A DNA stretch of 64,000 nt from Lagopus muta (taxonomy: Eukaryota > Chordata > Aves > Galliformes > Phasianidae): positions 34,045,537 to 34,109,536 of the forward strand of contig NC_064440.1 of NCBI RefSeq assembly GCF_023343835.1. Direction: 5' to 3'. Shown in pieces: positions 59,001-64,000 of the stretch. Made by a program: the position numbers and the translations under genes. The notes below the pieces were generated by a model. That model had not been told where the DNA came from, did no database searches, and worked only from the letters and a program-made list of their open reading frames with translations. How positions within the stretch are numbered: the stretch's first letter is position 1; each line of letters opens with the position of its first letter.

Positions 59001-62000
59001 TTTATTCCTGATTGATGGTTCAGCCAACCTCTTGGGTAGCTTTCCTGCTGTCCGGGACTTTATACACAAAGTCATTTCTGACCTGAATGTGGGTCCCGAC
59101 GCCACACGAGTAGCAGTTGCTCAGTTCAGTGACAACATCCAAGTTGAATTTGACTTTGCTGAACTCCCATCTAAGCAAGACATGCTTCTGAAAGTGAAAA
59201 GGATGAGGTTAAAAACTGGGAAGCAGCTGAATATCGGAGTTGCGCTCGATGAAGCCGTGAGGAGACTGTTTGTGAAGGAAGCTGGAAGCAGGATTGAAGA
59301 AGGCATTCCACAGTTCTTGGTCCTCCTTGCCGCTGGGAAATCAACCGATGAGGTGGAGCGACCATCGGGAGCTCTGAAGGAAGCTGGAGTTGTGACCTTT
59401 GCTATCAAAGCCAAAAATGCTGATTTATCAGAGCTGGAAAGGATAGCTTACGCCCCACAGTTCATTCTGAATGTCGAATCCCTTCCTCGGATTTCAGAGC
59501 TCCAGGCAAACATAGTGAACCTACTGAAAACTATCCAGTTTCAGCCAACAGGTACAAGGCCCCATGGTTTCCATGGTTTCCAAAGGGCTGAGAATTACCA
59601 TTTGGCCCTTTCTCTTCAGTAACTGGGACATTTGGGCCTGGTGATGTTTAAAATGATTATGTAGAAACTGCTATTATACTCTGGTCAGACCCTGATCCAG
59701 CAAACACTAAGGTTCAAATTGAATTTTAAAGACGAGTCATTCCATTAAAGGAAAAAGCCTTTTGTTCAGCTGCAAGAGCCGCAATAGATGCTGTTACTGA
59801 TGCATAAATGATGGTATAAGCATGAAGTAACAGATCCATTGCCCTAGTTAAATAAGTTGACATACAGTGCTGGGCAAGGACTTGGAGGAGCAAATTAAGG
59901 CTAGTCTCAATTCCTCTTTCTATTCACCACTTCCTGGAGGAGTGATAGATAGGGTTTAAGAAGCACTGTAGAGTCAGTGAGATCCCACAACTCAAACCTC
60001 CTTATTCATTCTTCCTCTATTACTTAAAGGGCATAACAGCAGTCTTTACATTTTGTACCTAGGCACCAATAAATCGGATGATCGTCACACAGTTACTACT
60101 AAAAGCTGACCTGCTGAAAAGGGATGAATTAAAGAACATAACGTATCACAAAAAAGAATCACAGCTTCTATCAGAATTTGAAACGGCAGTACTGGAAATT
60201 ATGCAACTGTGTGATTTCCCAAAGGCAACCTTAGTTTGAAAGTTAACCTGTCTTCCAACAGCAGGTGGAGACAAGGAAAACTGTAATGACTTCCACATCA
60301 CCTCTTCATGAAAGTTCTGGGCAGATGGACTTAGAATCATAGAAACATACAAAAGAAATAGGGCTGGAAGAGATCTCAGGGTGCCATCTGCTACATACCC
60401 ATTTTCCCAAGAGGATCTGCTTGTCCAGAACTGGCTGACACTTTTCTAACCTCTTCTGAAAATCTTCTGGTACAGAAAATTCCTCTGGCCTCTCTAATCA
60501 ATCAATGCAATTGACTGAATATCCTCATTGCTAGATGTTTGACATAAGTGTCGATACTCTGCCTTTCTCCTTATGGCTTCATCCATGTACATCTCTTTCA
60601 ACTCAGAAGGAATACAGATGTCAGCTCTTTCTTGTGTTTTGTTTGACCACCTTTCATTCACTTTAAGCTTGCCATGTATATAAGGGTGGTGAAGCACTGG
60701 CACAGGTTGCCCAAAGAGGTGGTGTCCCATCCCTGCAGACACTCAAGGTCAGGCTGGATGGGGCTCTATGGAGCTGTAGGTATCCTTGTTCATTGCAGCA
60801 GAGTTGGACTAGATGGTCTTTAAAGGTTCCATTCAACTCAAACAATTCTATGTCTTTTCTCAGTCATTATGTCTCTAGCTGTGTAACCTCAGTTTCCTAG
60901 GATTAGTTCATTAGGCTCAATTTGTTTGAAAAATAGAGTATAAGCAAGGACATTCAAATATTCTTAAGTTGATCTTCTCTTACATGAGACAGAAACCATA
61001 TCCTGTTGTTGCTGGAAGTATCTGTACTTTTAATGGGAGGTGGAATTTAAAAGGCATTAAATGTTTTGCCCATGTTGGCATTGTCTGCCTAGAGCCTTCA
61101 CTTTGTGGATGACCAGGCTATTTTTGGTCTTCCTTTTATTGCAAGTTACTTACAAATCAGATCTCTGCTACTGCAGATGCTTCTTGCTAGATCTCAGTTT
61201 GTGCTTCTGGCCATTCTCATTCTCTCTGTGCTGGTTTGGAAAATTACTTCTTAGTAATCTGATCCCACCTGCTCTTTTATGTCAATCCTCTCATGCCCCA
61301 TGAAGAGCTCTTGATTTATGTTGTTTTTCAGAGGGATAGCTAGATGTCTTTAATGTTGCTAAGAAGCTTGCATTCTGCAGACCGAGGGTTTAAAATTCCT
61401 TTGACAACAAGGTACTGCAACCAATTCCACTAGCTGCTTCCCAAGAGCTGCACCCACCTCCTTTTCCTAGTATTCTTGACCCACCTCATCAGTGTATGCA
61501 TAGTTTTTCTTCTACCTAGAGACTTTTGTTAGACCTCTTTTCCTCTGTTCCTGAGCTTCAGAGGAGCTACATGAAACGAGGATATGCCAGGCAGTGTCTG
61601 CTCCCTCTTCCTACTTGCCTTGCTCAACAAGCTATTTTAATATTCCAGCCCTATGTATTAATCTACCAAATTTCTGACATTCTTCCTACGTAATAAACCT
61701 TTCCTGAAGTCTGTATTAAGATTTCAGTTACCCTTGGTAACTTTTTATATTTTGAGCATTCATAAACATAAAATATTTCCTTCAGGGGAACAGTTCGTGC
61801 TCCTGTTGTCCCAATGACCATTGCTATGAAAAAACAACGGGGATGCCATTCTTCTGCTTGGTGTTTGAGATGCAGTGATGTTTTCTGCTTGGCTGAGCCA
61901 AAATTTTGCAATTCCATTAGCCAACAGCAGAACTCAACAACGGTCTTCCTGATCTCTGAGTTGTATAAATAATCACTGAGTGTTAGCTCACCATTATTAT

Positions 62001-63192
62001 TCTTTGCCCTCGAAGAAAGTTCAAACTTAAAAGAAACAAAAAAACAAAAGACAAACACAGTGCCTTGTATTTCAGAAAAGCAGCTCAGCATTTCCAGTTG
62101 GATGTGCTTTTCGTATTTTGTCTGGGCATGTGCAGCATCATCTTTCTCTAAGGTCAGCAATGCCTGAGAAAAGCTGTAGTCTCCCTCTCTGCTGGCTCCC
62201 TGTGAGCACCCCCTCTGCAGCAATCATAGAAAGACATTTCCTTCTGAACAGCAGATTTATCTGTCAGCCAAAACCCCTCAGGTAGAGGATGACACCTGGA
62301 GGCCCTTGGCACCCTATTTCCTATGTGTCTATGATTCTATGGCTTGGTGGATAAGGCACTGCAGATGTTGCATTGTGGTTTCCACCAACTTCCACCCATC
62401 TGCCTCCTCACCAGGGATTGCACCCGATTGCAAAGTAACCGAAAAACTGATTCTGAAACCTCGCTGTCCCCTCCTTACACTTCTGTACTCCTTTGGTTCA
62501 ATGTATTCAGAGAACAATCACTTCAAAAGAGAATCTCACTTATTCTCCCTTCCCTTACTTGTCTCAAACAGTAGTTGAGAGAGGTGAGAAGAAGGATGTG
62601 GTGTTTCTAATCGATGGCTCGGATGGTGTCAGAAGAGGTTTCCCCCTGCTGAAGACCTTTGTGGAAAGAGTTGTCGAAAGCCTTGATATTGGCCGTGACA
62701 AGGTCCGTGTGGCCATTGTGCAGTACAGCAACGTCATACAACCCGAGTTCTTGCTGGATGCCTACGAAGACAAAGCCGATTTAGTCAGTGCCATCCAGGC
62801 ACTGACAATTATGGGAGGATCTCCTCTGAACACCGGAGCAGCCCTCGACTATCTCATCAAGAACGTGTTCACCGTGTCGAGTGGCAGCAGGATAGCTGAG
62901 GGCGTCCCGCAGTTCCTGATCCTGCTCACTGCTGACCGATCCCAGGATGATGTGAGGAGGCCCTCGGTGGTCCTCAAGACGAGTGGCACAGTGCCCTTTG
63001 GCATCGGGATTGGAAATGCCGACCTCACAGAGCTTCAGACGATTTCCTTCCTCCCGGATTTTGCTATCTCCGTACCTGACTTCAGCCAGCTGGATTCAGT
63101 GCAACAGGCCGTGTCCAACAGAGTCATCCGACTGACCAAGAAAGAAATAGAGTCACTTGCCCCTGATCTGGTTTTTACATCACCCAGCCCAG
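43937..63192 (+). CDS. COL6A3: COL6A3, collagen VI alpha-3 chain, N-terminal part (continues past window)
   Basis: Extracellular-matrix protein; the alpha-3 chain assembles with alpha-1 and alpha-2 into collagen VI microfibrils. Coding exons 43937-44024, 44501-45118, 49064-49666, 53696-54298, 56795-57394, 58985-59551 and 62572-63192 are all open and joined in phase 1, giving 1233 complete codons. A 25-residue signal peptide ([20 protein letters not shown]...) nearly matches human. Then come six von Willebrand A domains in the order N10, N9, N8, N7, N6, N5, each in one exon. The remaining N4-N1, triple helix and C-terminal domains lie beyond 64000. Kozak context around ATG 43937 has A at -3. 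No stop or frameshift is seen in any exon. Confidence 0.96.
44501..45118 (+). CDS. COL6A3: COL6A3 exon 3, vWA domain N10
   Basis: 206 codons, phase 1 to 1. [11 protein letters not shown] at the metal-site loop (GAT 44542), [17 protein letters not shown], and a sequon in LENFT. Matches human N10 along its length. The fifth position of the DxSxS motif is Asn. Confidence 0.96.
45119..49063 (+). other. COL6A3: COL6A3 intron between N10 and N9 exons
   Basis: 3.9 kb. Contains an A-rich AAAAAAAG repeat near 48600-48627. No coding sequence or CR1 recognised. Confidence 0.6.
49064..49666 (+). CDS. COL6A3: COL6A3 exon 4, vWA domain N9
   Basis: 201 codons, phase 1 to 1. [18 protein letters not shown] closely matches human N9. 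Acceptor ctttttttcaag (AAG type), donor gtatgt. Follows a 3.9 kb intron. Confidence 0.96.
49667..53695 (+). other. COL6A3: COL6A3 intron between N9 and N8 exons
   Basis: 4.0 kb, AT-rich. No gene or CR1 element recognised; only short T and A runs. Confidence 0.6.
53696..54298 (+). CDS. COL6A3: COL6A3 exon 5, vWA domain N8
   Basis: 201 codons. [15 protein letters not shown] and [20 protein letters not shown] match human N8. Has a cysteine in AAGCRMEEG (TGT 54010-54012) where related domains have AGSR. Acceptor cttgcag, donor gtaatt. Confidence 0.96.
54299..56794 (+). other. COL6A3: COL6A3 intron between N8 and N7 exons
   Basis: 2.5 kb. A short imperfect ATGCTGT-type repeat lies near 56697-56735, just before the acceptor. 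Nothing else recognised. Confidence 0.55.
56795..57394 (+). CDS. COL6A3: COL6A3 exon 6, vWA domain N7
   Basis: 200 codons. [19 protein letters not shown] and the end [15 protein letters not shown] match human N7. Acceptor ctaccgcag, donor gtaata. Confidence 0.96.
57395..58984 (+). other. COL6A3: COL6A3 intron between N7 and N6 exons
   Basis: 1.6 kb with a small three-copy 9-base repeat (58701-58727). Nothing else recognised. Confidence 0.55.
58701..58727 (+). repeat. Three-copy 9-base tandem repeat (TGATATGAY)
   Basis: Three consecutive TGATATGA(C/T) units with related ATATGATG sequence after them. Minor minisatellite in an intron. Confidence 0.7.
58985..59551 (+). CDS. COL6A3: COL6A3 exon 7, vWA domain N6
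   Basis: 189 codons, the shortest of the six. [32 protein letters not shown]. Acceptor tttattctag, donor gtacaa. Human N6 has a somewhat longer linker at the C-terminal end. Confidence 0.95.
60332..60470 (-). mobile_element. Probable CR1 LINE end of an older subfamily, reverse orientation
   Basis: tagaatcatagaaacatac, then ggctggaagagatctcaggg, fits the complement of a CR1 terminus; the remainder is diverged. Confidence 0.6.
60680..60852 (+). mobile_element. CR1 LINE 3' fragment
   Basis: ggtggtgaagcactggcaca, catccctgcagacactcaag, agttggactagatggtcttt and terminal caattctatg. Lies in the N6-N5 intron. Confidence 0.88.
62572..63192 (+). CDS. COL6A3: COL6A3 exon 8, vWA domain N5
   Basis: 207 codons. 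[20 protein letters not shown] and [18 protein letters not shown] match human N5. Acceptor ctcaaacag, donor gtgaga. Last exon visible; the final 0.8 kb is intron. Confidence 0.96.
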
Positions 63193-64000
63193 GTGAGAAG
63201 AAGTTTGTGTCTGCACCAAGAGCCAGCGGCAAAATATGATGTTTAGAAACATCATGGTTGCAACACAAACAGAAAAGCAGAGATGGTCACGGCTCTACAT
63301 CCACCTTGGTCTCACTGTCAATGTATTTTCTGATGTACTTAGGGTTAGTAGGACCTGTGACATTAAGCTGACCCACCCTTAATTACAGTCCCACAGAGTG
63401 GTCCATGTTACATCAACATGGAAGACACACAAAGTGGATGCCAGGACTTTAATCTTATTTTAATTCAATGAACTGTTATTTCAGTCCGTACTATTCCTCT
63501 CAAAAAGGAAACGGCATCGTTTAAATGTTACAGGGATTCCTTCACACAACTACATACCAACGTCACCTTTCTGCTAAATGTAAGACCTTCTTCTGATGTG
63601 TCTAACATTTGCTACGCTCATTCACAGGGGGAAAGGAAAATGGAAAAGAATCAGAACTTCCATTTCTGGTCTCACTTTGAATGAAATCCAACCAGCACTC
63701 ACCCATCCTGAGGGAATGAAGGATACCCAACCCAAATCAGTCCCTTCAAAATCCACCATTCTACTCTATCTGTTCCTTCCCTTCAAAGTCAGACTGCTTT
63801 CCCCAAGCCCCACTTGTCAATGTAATGTTCAATGATAATTCAGGCTCTGACCTGAATTACTGAGAGAATCATGGGATAAAAATCTATCTTAGAGGAGAAA
63901 GACAAGGAAAGAGGAATGGCTCGTGTGGCAGCCTGCCCTGAGCAAGGAGCATCACCATGCTACGTTTCCTTGTGTGTAGATCCCACTGGGAATTAATGTT
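63193..64000 (+). other. COL6A3: Start of COL6A3 intron after the N5 exon
   Basis: 0.8 kb with no further vWA exon; the expected N4 domain must lie beyond the window. Confidence 0.7.

Larger units (their letters stand above)
59552..62571 (+). other. COL6A3: COL6A3 intron between N6 and N5 exons
   Basis: 3.0 kb. Carries one reverse CR1-like end (60332-60470) and one sense CR1 end (60680-60852). No coding sequence recognised. Confidence 0.6.

Noticed and set aside
62222-62342. Possible short CR1 pair (aatcatagaa at the left, ctatgattctatgg at the right)
   Set aside because: Only the terminal 8-mer-like pieces are visible with no CR1 body, so I did not call an element.
63193-64000. Search for the COL6A3 N4 exon in the last 0.8 kb
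   Set aside because: No [11 protein letters not shown]-type start or other vWA motif in any plus frame; the exon must lie outside the window.
1-64000. CRISPR arrays, operons, phage or bacterial defence systems, tRNA or rRNA genes
   Set aside because: The window is vertebrate nuclear DNA; no regular spacer-repeat arrays, operon-like gene packing or tRNA cloverleaf sequences were seen.

Overview
The window is nuclear DNA from a bird, almost certainly a galliform (chicken-like). It holds spliced genes with GT/AG introns, CpG-rich promoters and many CR1 LINE 3' ends, recognised by the terminal ATTCTATG-type 8-mers in both orientations. The gene order RAB17 - PRLH - MLPH - COL6A3 is the conserved vertebrate block of human 2q37 and, from memory, chicken chromosome 7. 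The exact species cannot be fixed by reading.

Layout: (1) 1-1031, sequence upstream of RAB17. (2) 1035-3721, RAB17 on the + strand: five coding exons that join in frame to 213 aa with all GTPase motifs and a C-terminal Cys-Cys; poly(A) signal at 4035. (3) 4772-5635, PRLH on the - strand: a complete 87-aa prolactin-releasing peptide precursor with a CpG-rich TATA promoter near 5.66 kb; it converges on RAB17. (4) 6245-25438, MLPH (melanophilin) on the - strand: 16 coding exons that join in frame to 661 aa, with a 3' UTR ending near 6.24 kb, only about 0.6 kb upstream of the PRLH promoter. (5) 25.4-37.6 kb, intergenic, no recognised gene, several CR1 copies. (6) 37.65-64.0 kb, the 5' part of COL6A3 on the + strand: CpG-rich promoter with a probable non-coding exon 1, the signal-peptide exon, then six exons, each encoding one von Willebrand A domain (N10, N9, N8, N7, N6, N5). 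The gene continues past the right edge.

Two neighbours share a cell-biological theme. Melanophilin links Rab27a on melanosomes to myosin Va, and RAB17 has been implicated in melanosome release, so the left part carries two pigment-trafficking genes flanking a neuropeptide gene. COL6A3 is an unrelated extracellular-matrix gene. At the avian lavender (dilute plumage) site, MLPH codon 35 is intact Arg (CGG), so this sequence carries the wild-type allele there.

I found no convincing undescribed system. The observations most worth checking are a perfect 20-bp hairpin in COL6A3 intron 1, a bZIP-site cluster at the PRLH promoter tucked behind the MLPH poly(A) site, an M-box-like element 1.8 kb upstream of the MLPH coding start, a G-rich polypurine tract and possible uORF at the COL6A3 promoter, and a lone cysteine in COL6A3 domain N8. 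All exon junctions were placed by eye from GT/AG signals, reading phase and remembered family sequences; no alignment was run.
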